A stretch of DNA of 38,706 nucleotides from Pseudomonas alliivorans (GCF_017826695.1 NZ_JAFFZW010000018.1:1-38706), one strand, 5' to 3'; counted from the stretch's first letter, positions 15,478 to 24,769 are shown. Numbers and translations are program-made. Notes: generated by a model from the letters alone, not told the origin.

Positions 15478-16359
15478 TTATCGAGGGATTTCTGCCACCA
15501 GCGCAAAGCACGCTTCGGCCAGCGCTGAACGAGGCGCACTGCGGCGCATGATCAGCCCCAGCTGGGCCAACGTGCGGGCATCGGCAATCGGATGCATGGC
15601 CAGGTGCTCGGTCAGCGTCTCCAGACCGCCGTCCAGCGGCATGATGGCGCAGCAGAAACCGCCATGTACGGCCTGTAATAACTGATGAACGGCATCGGTC
15701 TGCAACAGGGGTTGAGGCTGAAGACCCCGGCTGTGGAAGTTGTGATCGATGGATTGGCGAAAGTGCATGCCGCTGGTGAGCATGCCTAACGGCAGCTCGA
15801 CCAGGTCCGCCCAGCTCAGCGGTTCATCGCCGAAGGTGAAGTGGCGTCGGTCGTAGAGCACGCCCATTTTGGTGTCGTCCAGCGCCAGCGAGTCGAAACG
15901 GTCGTTGTCCAGCCGCTCCAGGTACGAGACGCCCAGGTCGATACGATTGCTCGCCAGTTGCTCCAGCACTTGCTCGGAGCTGAGCGAAGACAGTTCGAAA
16001 CGCAGGTTCGGGTGCATCTGATGCAGCCGGTGCAGCAGCGGCAGGGGGTCGAAGCTCGACAGCGGCACCACGCCCAGACGCAACGTACCGACCAGATGAC
16101 CCCGACAGGCAGCCGCTTCGGCCTGCAGACCGTCGTACGCCGCGAGGACCGTACGCGCCCAGGCCAGCACACGCTCGCCCGGTGCGGTAAAACCTTCAAA
16201 ACGCTGGCCGCGATTGACCAGCGGCAAGCCAAGCTCCTCTTCCAGATTGCGCAGACGCATCGATAGCGTGGGCTGGGTGATATTGCAGCGCGCAGCCGCT
16301 TGCCCGAAGTGGCGGGTTTCGTCGAGGGCGATCAGGAATTTGAGTTGCTTGATGTCCAT
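15478..16359 (-). CDS. LysR-family transcriptional regulator
   Basis: The protein has 293 residues. The N-terminal winged helix-turn-helix is canonical (MDIKQLKFLIALDETRHFGQ…CNITQPTLSMRLRNLEEELG). The effector domain follows from ~residue 90 (GTLRLGVVPLSSFDPLPLL). The ATG at 16359 has GGAG about five bases upstream and is preferred over the TTG at 16377. It lies upstream of fdhD on the same strand and is divergent from kbp, so likely targets are fdhD and the oxidoreductase or itself. The residues do not show the OxyR redox-cysteine pair spacing; the inducer is unknown. Confidence 0.9.
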   Translation of the reverse strand: MDIKQLKFLIALDETRHFGQAAARCNITQPTLSMRLRNLEEELGLPLVNRGQRFEGFTAPGERVLAWARTVLAAYDGLQAEAAACRGHLVGTLRLGVVPLSSFDPLPLLHRLHQMHPNLRFELSSLSSEQVLEQLASNRIDLGVSYLERLDNDRFDSLALDDTKMGVLYDRRHFTFGDEPLSWADLVELPLGMLTSGMHFRQSIDHNFHSRGLQPQPLLQTDAVHQLLQAVHGGFCCAIMPLDGGLETLTEHLAMHPIADARTLAQLGLIMRRSAPRSALAEACFALVAEIPR

Positions 16360-16510
16360 ATTCACTCCGGTGGGCAATCCAGGTGGTCGATTCTACGCGC
16401 TCAGGCTGAACGATGGTCAGCCAACGTTGGTCGGAACTCTGCAGGCCACGGTTTATAAGGGCTATGGTTGATGGTGCATATCTGAAAACTCAATTGAGGA
16501 GAACCGGATT

Positions 16511-16963
16511 ATGAGCATTTGGAGTTTTGTGAAAGAGGCGGGCGAGAAGATCCTTGATGCGATCACGCCCGGTAATGCCAACGCAGATGAAGTCCTGAAG
16601 GATCATATTTCCAGGGTCGGATTGGGCAACCCCAATATTCAGACAGAAGTTGATGGCACAACAGTGGTCGTGAAGGGCGAAGTGGCCAGTCAGGAAGAGA
16701 AGGAAAAGATCCTGGTGACACTGGGCAATATCAGCGGCGTTGAAAAAGTGGACGATCAGATGACCGTTGCAGCGGGCAGCGCGACCGCTGCAAGTGCCGA
16801 GTCCAGATTCTATGAGGTCAAGAAAGGCGACACGCTCAGTGCGATTTCAAAGCAGATGTATGGCGACCCGAACAAATATCAGAAAATCTTCGACGCCAAT
16901 AAGCCCATGCTCAAGGATGTGAACAAGATTTACCCGGGGCAGACGTTGCGGATTCCTGAGTAA
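16511..16963 (+). CDS. kbp: BON-LysM protein, potassium-binding Kbp/YgaU type
   Basis: The protein has 150 residues, the same length as E. coli Kbp (YgaU), a cytoplasmic K+-binding protein. Residues ~25-88 form a BON domain (VEVGTT-like VDGTTVVVKGEVASQEEK … GVEKVDDQMTV). Residues ~98-148 form a LysM domain (FYEVKKGDTLSAISKQMYGD … IYPGQTLRIPE). There is no signal peptide. GAGGAGA at 16496-16502 lies 8 bases before the ATG. It is divergently transcribed from the LysR gene across 151 bases. Confidence 0.9.
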   Translation: MSIWSFVKEAGEKILDAITPGNANADEVLKDHISRVGLGNPNIQTEVDGTTVVVKGEVASQEEKEKILVTLGNISGVEKVDDQMTVAAGSATAASAESRFYEVKKGDTLSAISKQMYGDPNKYQKIFDANKPMLKDVNKIYPGQTLRIPE

Positions 16964-17040
16964 GTGGCGTCTCGGGCAAATGACTGCTCCCTGCGCTCCG
17001 CGCTCATCTTGATATACACCTCTTGCTGCAGCCAACGGAC

Positions 17041-17128
17041 TGTGGGAGGCGGCTTGCCGGCGAGGCTTTTTTGAAGCGATGTCTCGGTGCCTGATCTGAC
17101 GCCGTCGCCGACAAGCCGCCCCCCACAG
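17041..17128. repeat. REP-type inverted pair (REPIN)
   Basis: Left arm TGTGGGAGGCGGCTTGCCGG… and right arm …CGACAAGCCGCCCCCCACA are near-perfect inverted copies ~35 bases apart. This GTGGGAGGCGGCTTGCCGGCGA type is widespread between genes in Pseudomonas. It lies between kbp and yrfG, which are convergent, and fills most of the 232-base gap. Confidence 0.8.
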
Positions 17129-17195
17129 GTATGCATTCAGTCAGGCACGTTTGTTTTGGTTTGGTTTTGCGCGTCTTCCGAACGTCTGCAACCCC

Positions 17196-17858
17196 TCACA
17201 ACCCCTTGATCAACGCCCCATAATCCTCGACGGCCGCAAACTCTTCAGTGTCCTTCGGGGCTTTCTGGCTGTTGGGCTGGCTGACGGCAAGCAAATGTGC
17301 GACACCGAAGCGACCGGCGCTGCGCAGGATCGGCAGGGTGTCGTCGATGAACAGACTGCGGGCCGGGTCAAAGGCGGTGTCGGCGTGCAGCGCATCCCAG
17401 AACTGCTGGTTTTCCTTGGGAAAGCCATAGTCATGTGAACTGATCAAACGCTCGAAGTAGGGCGCCAGTTCAATCCGCTCCATCTTCAAGGACAGCGAAT
17501 CGCGATGGGCATTGGTGATCATGATCACCCGCTTGCCTGCCTGTTTGATCGCGGCCAGAAAGGTCTCTGCATCCGGGCGCAGCGCAATCATGTGGGCGAT
17601 TTCCCGCTTCAGGTCGCGCACTGACAGCTTCAGCTCGGCGCTCCAGAAATCCAGGCAGTACCAGTTGAGCGTGCCTGCGTTGCGCTCGAACAACGGTTTC
17701 AATTCCAGCCAGGCCATGGCGAAACTGATGCCGTGCAGTTCGGCATAACGCTGCGGCAGGTGTTGTAACCAGAAATGGTCGTCGTAATGCAGATCGAGCA
17801 AGGTGCCGTCCATATCCAGCAGGACGGTATCAATTTCGCTCCAGGGCATGGAAAGCAT
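17196..17858 (-). CDS. yrfG: HAD-family GMP/IMP nucleotidase YrfG
   Basis: The protein has 220 residues. It is a HAD phosphatase that in E. coli dephosphorylates purine nucleotides. HAD motif I is LLDMDGTLLD (nucleophile and acid aspartates), motif II is MITNAH, motif III lysine is in FPKENQQFW, and motif IV is LFIDDTLPIL. Length and motif spacing match YrfG. It is divergent from nudE across 99 bases, a neighbourhood conserved in gamma-proteobacteria (yrfG-nudE). Confidence 0.9.
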   Translation of the reverse strand: MLSMPWSEIDTVLLDMDGTLLDLHYDDHFWLQHLPQRYAELHGISFAMAWLELKPLFERNAGTLNWYCLDFWSAELKLSVRDLKREIAHMIALRPDAETFLAAIKQAGKRVIMITNAHRDSLSLKMERIELAPYFERLISSHDYGFPKENQQFWDALHADTAFDPARSLFIDDTLPILRSAGRFGVAHLLAVSQPNSQKAPKDTEEFAAVEDYGALIKGL

Positions 17859-17925
17859 GGTTGCCTCTTGGGAGTGGGTTCTGATGAGTCATCATATCCG
17901 ACACAAACATTCGGAAAAGCCGCGT

Positions 17926-17931
17926 TATAGT
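17926..17931 (+). promoter_or_regulatory. Possible -10 element for nudE-cysQ
   Basis: TATAGT in the 99-base divergent gap lies 27 bases before the nudE start. No good -35 at 16-18 bases is visible, so this is tentative. Confidence 0.3.
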
Positions 17932-17957
17932 ACCCCGTCCATGTGAAGGAGCCTGTC

Positions 17958-18524
17958 ATGCGTCAGAAACCAACCGTTCTTGCCCGCGCCATTGTCGCCA
18001 GCAGTCGTCTGTTCCGCGTGGAAGAACTGCAGTTACGCTTTGCCAACGGTGTCGAACGCACCTATGAGCGTCTGGTTGGCAGAGGGCCGGGCTATGGCGC
18101 AGTGATGATCGTGGCGATGCTCGATGCCGATCACGCTATCCTCATCGAAGAGTATTGCGGTGGCACCGACGAGTACGAGTTGTCGTTGCCCAAAGGCCTT
18201 GTCGAGCCAGGCGAAGACATTCTCGCCGCGGCCAACCGTGAACTCAAGGAGGAGGCCGGTTTCGGCGCGCGCCAACTGGAGCACCTGACCGAGCTGTCGC
18301 TTTCGCCCGGCTACATGAACCAGAAAATCCAGGTCGTGCTGGCGACCGATCTGTACGAAGAGCGGCTGGAAGGTGACGAGCCTGAGCCGATCCGTGTGGA
18401 CAAGATCAATCTCAGGGAGCTGGCGAGTCTGGCCCAGAATGCACAGTTCAGCGAAGGACGTGCCCTGGCTGCGTTGTACCTCACCCGTGACCTGCTGACC
18501 CAACGTGGACTGTTCCAACCATGA
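17958..18524 (+). CDS. nudE: ADP compounds hydrolase NudE
   Basis: The protein has 188 residues. It is a Nudix hydrolase that cleaves ADP-ribose, Ap3A, NADH and related compounds. The Nudix box is complete (GLVEPGEDILAAANRELKEE followed by AGF), matching G-x5-E-x7-RE-x2-EE-xG. AAGGAG at 17946-17951 lies 6 bases before the ATG at 17958; the GTG at 17943 would remove this ribosome site from its useful position. Its last 4 bases overlap cysQ (ATGA), indicating a translationally coupled operon. Confidence 0.93.
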   Translation: MRQKPTVLARAIVASSRLFRVEELQLRFANGVERTYERLVGRGPGYGAVMIVAMLDADHAILIEEYCGGTDEYELSLPKGLVEPGEDILAAANRELKEEAGFGARQLEHLTELSLSPGYMNQKIQVVLATDLYEERLEGDEPEPIRVDKINLRELASLAQNAQFSEGRALAALYLTRDLLTQRGLFQP

Positions 18525-19363
18525 CCGACTTGCTCGACAACCTGCCGCACCCGCTGCTCGCTCCTGTCATCGACCTTGCGCGCCAGGCGGGCGAGGCCAT
18601 TCTGCCGTTCTGGCGCGCGAACGTCAGCGTGACCTCCAAGGCCGATGATTCGCCCGTCACGGCAGCCGATCTGGCGGCTCATCAGGTGCTGGTCGAAGGC
18701 CTTCTGGCGCTGGATCCGGCGATCCATGTGCTGTCCGAGGAAGATGCCGACATCCCGCTCAGCGAGCGTGCGACCTGGGAGCGCTGGTGGCTGGTCGATC
18801 CGCTGGACGGCACCAAGGAGTTCATTTCCGGCAGCGAGGAGTTCACCGTCAACGTTGCCCTGATCGAGCGCGGTCGCGTGGTGTTTGGCGTGGTGTCCAT
18901 GCCGACCAATGACCGCTGCTATTTCGGTGGCGCGGAACTGGGCGCGTGGCGCAGTGACTCCCCCGGCCATTGCGAGCCGATCCAGGTGCGTCACGAATTG
19001 CAGGCCGGGCAAGCATTCACGGTGGTCGCCAGCCGCAGGCACTCGAGCCCCGAACAGGAACACTTGCTGGCGGGACTGGCAGCCGGATTGGGACCGCTGC
19101 AACTGACCAACATCGGCAGCTCGTTGAAATTCTGCCTGCTGGCCGAAGGCGCTGCCGACTGCTACCCGCGCCTGGCCCCGACCTCGCAGTGGGACACGGC
19201 CGCGGCGCAGGGTGTTCTGGAAGGCGCGGGCGGCGAGGTTCTTCAGCTCGACGGCCAGCGTTTCACCTATCCCGCCCGCGAGTCGCTGCTGAACCCGTTT
19301 TTCCTGGCGCTGCCCGCCAGGGCCGAATGGCGCGAGAAACTGCTGGTGCTGGCGCAGTCTTGA
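18521..19363 (+). CDS. cysQ: 3'(2'),5'-bisphosphate nucleotidase CysQ
   Basis: The protein has 280 residues, of the inositol-monophosphatase fold. CysQ hydrolyses PAP/PAPS to AMP/APS in sulfate assimilation. The metal-binding motifs are SEEDAD and WLVDPLDGTKEF, and the C-terminal motif is PTSQWDTAAAQGVLEGAGG. Additional family landmarks are KADDSPVTAADLAAH and TNIGSSLKFCLLAEG. It forms an operon with nudE through a 4-base overlap. Confidence 0.95.
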   Translation: MTDLLDNLPHPLLAPVIDLARQAGEAILPFWRANVSVTSKADDSPVTAADLAAHQVLVEGLLALDPAIHVLSEEDADIPLSERATWERWWLVDPLDGTKEFISGSEEFTVNVALIERGRVVFGVVSMPTNDRCYFGGAELGAWRSDSPGHCEPIQVRHELQAGQAFTVVASRRHSSPEQEHLLAGLAAGLGPLQLTNIGSSLKFCLLAEGAADCYPRLAPTSQWDTAAAQGVLEGAGGEVLQLDGQRFTYPARESLLNPFFLALPARAEWREKLLVLAQS

Positions 19364-19381
19364 ATTGATTGCTGCATGCCA

Positions 19382-19464
19382 CGTGGAGCGATGGGCACGA
19401 TCAGGGTCAATGTTCGTGCCTCACGCTCTGCCTGGGAACGCCTCTCAGGACGCTCCGCGTCCGC
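19382..19464. repeat. Intergenic repeat-like sequence
   Basis: The stretch GTTCGTGCCTCACGCTCTGC … GGGAACGCC … GGACGCTCCGCGTCC resembles a dispersed intergenic repeat common in P. syringae genomes, as I recall it. It fills the gap between the convergent cysQ and thioesterase genes. Only one copy is in the window, so repetitiveness cannot be shown here. Confidence 0.4.
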
Positions 19465-19950
19465 TTACCGGTGCAGCACAAACTGCCCGGTAAACCTGAC
19501 GGCCGGTTCATCGCTGCCCTGCGCATGAATGCGGGTCGGCAGCTCCAGACGTGCGCGGCCGCGACGCTGGTAGGTCGTGATGAACCTGTCCCACTGCGCC
19601 ACATCAGGCGTATCGCACACGGCAATCGCATCTTCGCGAACCGGCTGCGGATAGCTGATCTGTCCGTCCTGAATCACGATGTGCCCGTCGTCAATTCCTG
19701 CTTCACGCAGGCGCAGGTGAAGCCAGCCCCATCCGGCCAGGACCGCGCCGCAATACAGGCTGCCGCCGAACAGCGTGCTCTTGTGGTTGACGTTGGGCGC
19801 CAGCGGCAGATGCAGGCGCAGCCGATGGTTTTGCCAGTCGATGACGCGGACACCCATCTCGCGAGTCAGCGGAATGTCGTGGTGCAGCACCTGTTCCAGC
19901 GCCGCTGCTGCGTTGCCGGACAAAGGCGCCTGTGGCTCAATCGGTTTCAT
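19465..19950 (-). CDS. Thioesterase-fold protein (YiiD C-terminal-like)
   Basis: The protein has 161 residues. The sequence has the hot-dog thioesterase pattern seen in the C-terminal domain of YiiD: IPLTREMGVRVIDW, LPLAPNVNHKSTLFGGSLYC and a later ISYPQPVREDA. Such proteins hydrolyse acyl thioesters; the substrate is unknown. The ATG at 19950 has GGAG 8 bases upstream and is preferred over the TTG at 19974. Its start overlaps the end of dctD by 14 bases, so it is probably the last gene of the dctB-dctD transcript. Confidence 0.8.
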   Translation of the reverse strand: MKPIEPQAPLSGNAAAALEQVLHHDIPLTREMGVRVIDWQNHRLRLHLPLAPNVNHKSTLFGGSLYCGAVLAGWGWLHLRLREAGIDDGHIVIQDGQISYPQPVREDAIAVCDTPDVAQWDRFITTYQRRGRARLELPTRIHAQGSDEPAVRFTGQFVLHR

Positions 19951-21322
19951 CGGACGCTCCGCTGCTGTCGCCAAAACTCAGACCGTGCTTGCGCAGCTTG
20001 TCATGCAGGGTCTTGCGCGGCACACCGAGCGCTTCGGCCAGGCTGCGCACCGAGCTGTGCGGGCGGGCCAGTTCGGCGGCAATCAGCGCACGTTCGAAAC
20101 TTTCCACCTGCTCACTCAAGCCGCCACTGACGGGTGGTGCATCCGGCATCGCATTGCCTTCCAGTTCCAGTTCAAGCCCCAGTGCGAAGCGTTCCGCGGC
20201 GTTTTGCAGTTCCCGAACATTACCTGGCCAACTGTGACGCAGCAGCAGGGCGCGCTGGCCCGGCTTGAGTTCCTGCTTGGGAATACCGTGACGCGTGCTG
20301 GCTGCATCGGCGTAGTGCTCGAACAACATCAGCGCGTCTTCGCCCCGCTCGCGCAATGGCGGAATGCGCAGCGAGGCGACGTTCAGACGGTAATACAGGT
20401 CGGCCCGGAAACGCCCCTGATCCGCTGCCTGACGCAGGTCTTCCTTGGTGGCGGCGATGATGCGGATATCCAGCGGAATCTGCTGATTGCTGCCCATGCG
20501 TTCGACCACGCGCTCCTGCAGCAGGCGCAGCAGCTTGACCTGAACGTCCAGGCTCATGCTTTCGATTTCATCGAGAAACAGCGTGCCGCCATTGGCAAAT
20601 TCGAACTTGCCGATGCGGCGTTTCTGCGCGCCGGTAAAAGCGCCCGGTTCGTGGCCGAACAACTCGCTTTCCACCACCGACTCGGCCAGCGCTCCTGCGT
20701 TGATCGCCACGAACGGACCGTTCCGACGGTTGGACAGGTCGTGCAGCGCCCGCGCTACCACTTCCTTGCCCGCGCCGGTTTCGCCCAGAATCAGCACGTC
20801 TGCGCGGGTACCTGCCAGCGCGCCGATCTGTTCGCGCAGACGCAGCATGGGGGCTGACTGCCCCACCAGACGCGTGCTCAGTTGTTGGCGATCACTCAGA
20901 GCCAGACGCAGGCTGCGGTTATCCAGCACCAGTCGACGCAAGGCCAGGGCGCGGCGCACGCTGTCGAGCATGGCATCGCTGGCGAACGGCTTTTCCAGAA
21001 AGTCGTACGCCCCGGCGCGCATGGCTTTGACGGCCAACGGCACATCGCCGTGCCCGGTGATCAGCAGCACCGGCAGGTCCGGGTCCTGTTCATGCAATTG
21101 CACCAGCAGTTCCAGCCCGTCCATGCCCTGCATGCGGATGTCGCTGACCACCACGCCTGGCCAGTCGCGTCCGATGCGCTCTGCCAGCCCGTCCGCTTCG
21201 GACAATGACAGAACGTTCAGGCCCGCCAGATCCAGGGTCTGGCGCAGCGCCTGACGCAGGTGGGAGTCATCGTCGATCAGCACCACCTGAATCTGGCTGT
21301 CGATGGCTGTGTCCGAACTCAT
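19937..21322 (-). CDS. dctD: C4-dicarboxylate response regulator DctD (sigma-54 activator)
   Basis: The protein has 461 residues and is an NtrC-type activator. Receiver domain: acidic pocket IDDDS, phospho-acceptor Asp in VVSDIRMQGMDG, and lysine in DFLEKPF. AAA+ domain: Walker A GETGAGKE, the sigma-54-contacting GAFTGA loop (EPGAFTGAQKRR), Walker B GTLFLDEIES and SWPGNVRELQN. A C-terminal Fis-type helix-turn-helix (SLAEALGVPRKTLHDKLRKHGL) binds enhancers. In the family, DctD activates the dctA transporter gene; dctA is not in the window. It is coupled to dctB by a 4-base overlap. Confidence 0.92.
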   Translation of the reverse strand: MSSDTAIDSQIQVVLIDDDSHLRQALRQTLDLAGLNVLSLSEADGLAERIGRDWPGVVVSDIRMQGMDGLELLVQLHEQDPDLPVLLITGHGDVPLAVKAMRAGAYDFLEKPFASDAMLDSVRRALALRRLVLDNRSLRLALSDRQQLSTRLVGQSAPMLRLREQIGALAGTRADVLILGETGAGKEVVARALHDLSNRRNGPFVAINAGALAESVVESELFGHEPGAFTGAQKRRIGKFEFANGGTLFLDEIESMSLDVQVKLLRLLQERVVERMGSNQQIPLDIRIIAATKEDLRQAADQGRFRADLYYRLNVASLRIPPLRERGEDALMLFEHYADAASTRHGIPKQELKPGQRALLLRHSWPGNVRELQNAAERFALGLELELEGNAMPDAPPVSGGLSEQVESFERALIAAELARPHSSVRSLAEALGVPRKTLHDKLRKHGLSFGDSSGASDETD

Positions 21323-23133
21323 GCAGATAGGTCCTCTGGCGGTTGAAGGTTGGCGCCGGAAGCGCCGGCACGCAGGCGCAGGGTCAACAGCGCGCCGCCG
21401 CTCGAGTGATTGGCGAACAGCAACTCGCCATCCAGCGCACGCATCAGGGTGTCACAGATCGCCAGGCCCAGCCCAAGGCCCTGAGTGCGGGTCTTGGTGG
21501 TGAAGAATGGCTCGCGTGCCCGTGCCAGGGCCTCCTGGGAAAACCCCGGTCCGTTGTCGCGAATGTACACATTGACGCCTTCGCAGGTCTGCTCGGCACT
21601 GATCCACAGTTTGCGCGGCGGACCCTTTTCAGTGAGCGCGTCCAGTGCGTTGGCCAGCAGGTTGCCGAGCACTTGGCGCAGGCGGGTTTCGCCAGCCTGT
21701 ACCCACAGTGTCGCGTCGGGCACGTCACGGATCAACTCGACTTCCATGGCGCGCCGACGTTTGGTCAGCAACGCCAGCGCGTCGTCCAGCGCCGGTTGCA
21801 GCGCCACGCTTTCCGGTGCGTGCCGGTCGCGCCGGGCAAAGGCCCGCAGGTGGGCGATGATCGATGCCATGCGCCCGGTCAACTCGCTGATCAGCTTCAG
21901 GTTGCCGCGTGCCTCTTCAGTGCGCTGATGATCGAGCAGCACTTCAGCGTTTTCCGCATAGCTGCGAATGGCGGCCAGCGGTTGGTTGAGTTCATGGCTG
22001 ATGCTGGCCGACATGGTACCCAATGCCGACAGCTTGCCGGTCTGCACCAGTTCGTCCTGGGCGCGTACCAGCTCCTGCTGCGCCTGCTCGCGCTCCAGCA
22101 CTTCCTGACGCAGCCGGCTGTTCAGGCCTTCAAGGTCGCTGGTGCGTTCGATCACGCGCATTTCCAGCTCGCGTCGGGCCTTGGCCTCGAACGCAATGCG
22201 GTCCAGATAATGGCGGCGGCGCTGCATCATCAGGCCCAGCAACAGCATCAGGACCAGCAATGCCGCCCCGCCAATCGCCTGCACGGTGCGTACAGGGCGG
22301 TCGACCAGCGCGCGGGGCGCAAGGATATTCACGTTCCAGCCGGTTTCGGTGATCGCCTGGCTTTGGGTCAGCCATGCATGATCATCGATGTTGAGCGGAC
22401 GCGGGTCGCGAGTGGGGTAGGGCTGGATCGCAACGATGGCTTTCTTCTCGTCCTCGGTCAGGTCACGTGTTGCCCGGAAGCGCCATTCCGGGTTGGAAGT
22501 CAGGATCACCACGCCGTTCTGGTCGGTCAGCAACAGTTGCTCGGGCGTCTTGCCCCAAAGTGTTTCGGTATGGTCCAGATCGACCTTGACCACCAGCACG
22601 CCGATCACCCGTTCGCCATCGTGCACGGGACCGGCGAAGAAGTAACCGCGCTTGACCGACGTTGTGCCCAGACCGAAGAACCGGCCGGTTCTGCCGGCCA
22701 GTGCGTCGGTGAAATAAGGGCGAAACGAGAAGTTGCGACCGACGAAGCTGTCGCGCTGATCCGAATTGGATGCCGCCAGCGTGAGGCCCCTGGCGTCCAT
22801 CAGGTACATGACATCCGCACCGGTCTGTTGCGAGATGTCCCTGAGCAGGCGGTTGGCGTTGCCCTGCGCAGTGCTGTCGCCAGGGGTTGTCAGAACAGCG
22901 CGCAACGCGGGCAGGTCTCCGAGGATCTGCGGCAAGGTCTCGTAGCGGTGCAGCGTGCCGAGCAGGTTGGCGACGTACAGGTCCAGTGTCTGACGGTTCT
23001 GATTGGCCAGCTCGTTGCGGTAATAACGCTCGGCAAGGTGTTCCAGTGGCCACAACAACGGTGCCAGACAGAGGGCCAGCAGGGCGAGGCTGCGCCAGCG
23101 AGGGCGGGGAGGCAGGGCAGAGGTCATGGTCAT
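21319..23133 (-). CDS. dctB: C4-dicarboxylate sensor histidine kinase DctB
   Basis: The protein has 604 residues. An N-terminal membrane helix (SLALLALCLAPLLWPLEHL) is followed by a ~270-residue periplasmic double-Cache sensor (LADLP…RPYFTDALAGRTGRFFGLGTTS…). A second helix (AIGGAALLVLMLLLGLMM), a coiled-coil linker and the kinase follow. The H-box is SHELNQPLAAIRSYAENA, the N-box is NLLANALDAL, and the G and F boxes are DNGPGFS, PFFTTK and GLGLGLAI. ATG codons at 23133 and 23127 are both possible. Partner specificity as C4-dicarboxylate is inferred from domain order and from dctD next to it. Confidence 0.9.
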   Translation of the reverse strand: MTMTSALPPRPRWRSLALLALCLAPLLWPLEHLAERYYRNELANQNRQTLDLYVANLLGTLHRYETLPQILGDLPALRAVLTTPGDSTAQGNANRLLRDISQQTGADVMYLMDARGLTLAASNSDQRDSFVGRNFSFRPYFTDALAGRTGRFFGLGTTSVKRGYFFAGPVHDGERVIGVLVVKVDLDHTETLWGKTPEQLLLTDQNGVVILTSNPEWRFRATRDLTEDEKKAIVAIQPYPTRDPRPLNIDDHAWLTQSQAITETGWNVNILAPRALVDRPVRTVQAIGGAALLVLMLLLGLMMQRRRHYLDRIAFEAKARRELEMRVIERTSDLEGLNSRLRQEVLEREQAQQELVRAQDELVQTGKLSALGTMSASISHELNQPLAAIRSYAENAEVLLDHQRTEEARGNLKLISELTGRMASIIAHLRAFARRDRHAPESVALQPALDDALALLTKRRRAMEVELIRDVPDATLWVQAGETRLRQVLGNLLANALDALTEKGPPRKLWISAEQTCEGVNVYIRDNGPGFSQEALARAREPFFTTKTRTQGLGLGLAICDTLMRALDGELLFANHSSGGALLTLRLRAGASGANLQPPEDLSA

Positions 23134-23351
23134 TGGCAATCGCCGAGTGGTTGGCGGTGCCTGCAGCGGCTATCGCGAGCGACGCCGCTGACGTCGAAAG
23201 AGGTTCAACCCCTGGCAGCGACTGCGGCGCCTCGCGATGATGTCCCTGCGGGCAATGGAAAACCCGGTCGATCCTGACGTGGGCATCAAAAGCCTATTAT
23301 GCCCGGCACAACCGCGTCAGGCACCCGGACAAACCGCCGCTGCCAGAGCGG

Positions 23352-23897
23352 TCAGGCGAACAGTTCGGCTTCTTTGAGGCTTTTGCCCTGTTGATCCTTT
23401 GCCGACAACTGTGGTGCTGCGTCGAGTTGCCAGTCGATGGCCAGGTCTGGATCGTTCCAGGAGATGCAACGCTCTGCCGACGGCGTGTAGTAATCGGTGG
23501 TCTTGTACAGAAACTCTGCGTAGTCGCTCAGTACCACGAAGCCGTGTGCGAAGCCTTCGGGCACCCACAGCTGGCGTGCGTTCTCGGCAGACAGCTCAAC
23601 GGCCACCCATTGACCGAAGGTCGGCGAGCTGCGACGGATATCCACTGCAACGTCGAGAACCTTGCCCACCGTCACGCGCACCAGTTTCCCCTGTGCATTG
23701 TCGATCTGGTAGTGCAGACCGCGCAGCACGCCTTTCTGCGAGCGGGAGTGATTGTCCTGCACGAACTGCCTGTCCAGACCGGTGGCTTCGCTGAACGCCT
23801 TGGCATTGAAGCTTTCGTAGAAAAAGCCGCGCTCGTCGCCGAATACCTTGGGTTCCAGAATCAGGACATCGGGCAGCTTTGTTGCAATTACATTCAC
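23352..23897 (-). CDS. rfbC: dTDP-4-dehydrorhamnose 3,5-epimerase
   Basis: The protein has 181 residues and is the third enzyme of dTDP-L-rhamnose synthesis for LPS and other glycans. Family motifs are FYESFNAKAF, QDNHSRSQKGVLRGLHYQ (catalytic His) and VPEGFAHGFVVLSD, then KTTDYYTPSAERCISWNDPDL. The start is GTG at 23897, preceded by AGGGGAAA and overlapping the rfbA stop by 4 bases; the nearby ATG is in another frame. Confidence 0.95.
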   Translation of the reverse strand: MNVIATKLPDVLILEPKVFGDERGFFYESFNAKAFSEATGLDRQFVQDNHSRSQKGVLRGLHYQIDNAQGKLVRVTVGKVLDVAVDIRRSSPTFGQWVAVELSAENARQLWVPEGFAHGFVVLSDYAEFLYKTTDYYTPSAERCISWNDPDLAIDWQLDAAPQLSAKDQQGKSLKEAELFA

Positions 23898-24769
23898 GTG
23901 GTTTCCCCTGCGATCTTGAATAAATACTGACCGTAACCGGTTTTGCCGAAGTAGTCGGCACGCCTGAGCAAATGGTCACGGTCGATCCATTCGTTCTGAT
24001 AGGCGATTTCCTCAAGGCAGGCAACTTTCAGGCCCTGTCGGTGTTCGATGGTCTGTACGTAGGCCGAGGCGTCGAGAAGACTATCATGAGTGCCTGTATC
24101 GAGCCACGCGAAGCCGCGGCCGAAGCGCTCTACACGCAGGTCGCCGCGTTGCAGGTAGGCGTTGTTCACGTCGGTGATTTCCAGCTCGCCACGGGGTGAC
24201 GGCTTGACGTCCCTGGCGATCCGGATCACTTCGTTGTCGTAAAAATACAGCCCGGTCACGGCATAGCTGGATTTGGGCGCCTTGGGTTTCTCTTCGATGG
24301 ACAGCGCACGGCCAGTCTCGTCGAAGTCGATCACGCCGAAGCGTTCCGGGTCCTTGACCCAGTAACCGAATACCGTCGCGCCGCTCGTGCGGGCCGCCGC
24401 CTGCTGCAACTGCACGCTGAAATGCTGACCATGGAAAATGTTGTCGCCCAGGATCAGGCACACTGAATCGTCGCCGATGAACTCCTCGCCAATCAGAAAG
24501 GCTTGCGCCAGTCCGTCCGGTTTCGGCTGCTCGGCGTAATTGAATTGCACACCGAACTGGCTGCCATCCCCCAACAGCTTGCGGTACTGCGGCAAATCCT
24601 CCGGCGTGGAGATGATCAGGATTTCCCGGATGCCGGCCAGCATCAGCACCGACAGCGGGTAATAGATCATGGGTTTGTCGTAGATCGGCAGCAACTGCTT
24701 GGACAGGCCAAGCGTGATGGGGTGCAGGCGGGTGCCGGAGCCCCCGGCCAGAACGATGCCTTTGGTCAT
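23894..24769 (-). CDS. rfbA: Glucose-1-phosphate thymidylyltransferase
   Basis: The protein has 291 residues and makes dTDP-glucose from dTTP and glucose-1-phosphate. The nucleotide-binding signature is GIVLAGGSGTRLHPIT, followed by SKQLLPIYDKPMIYYPLS, LILGDNIFHG and the sugar-binding EEKPKAPKS and GELEITDVN motifs. The length is standard. It is translationally coupled to rfbB upstream and rfbC downstream by 4-base overlaps on each side. Confidence 0.96.
   Translation of the reverse strand: MTKGIVLAGGSGTRLHPITLGLSKQLLPIYDKPMIYYPLSVLMLAGIREILIISTPEDLPQYRKLLGDGSQFGVQFNYAEQPKPDGLAQAFLIGEEFIGDDSVCLILGDNIFHGQHFSVQLQQAAARTSGATVFGYWVKDPERFGVIDFDETGRALSIEEKPKAPKSSYAVTGLYFYDNEVIRIARDVKPSPRGELEITDVNNAYLQRGDLRVERFGRGFAWLDTGTHDSLLDASAYVQTIEHRQGLKVACLEEIAYQNEWIDRDHLLRRADYFGKTGYGQYLFKIAGETT

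Noticed and set aside
21343..23277. 644-codon plus-strand open frame opposite dctB
   Set aside because: Antisense shadow; the minus strand encodes a complete histidine kinase with all expected boxes.
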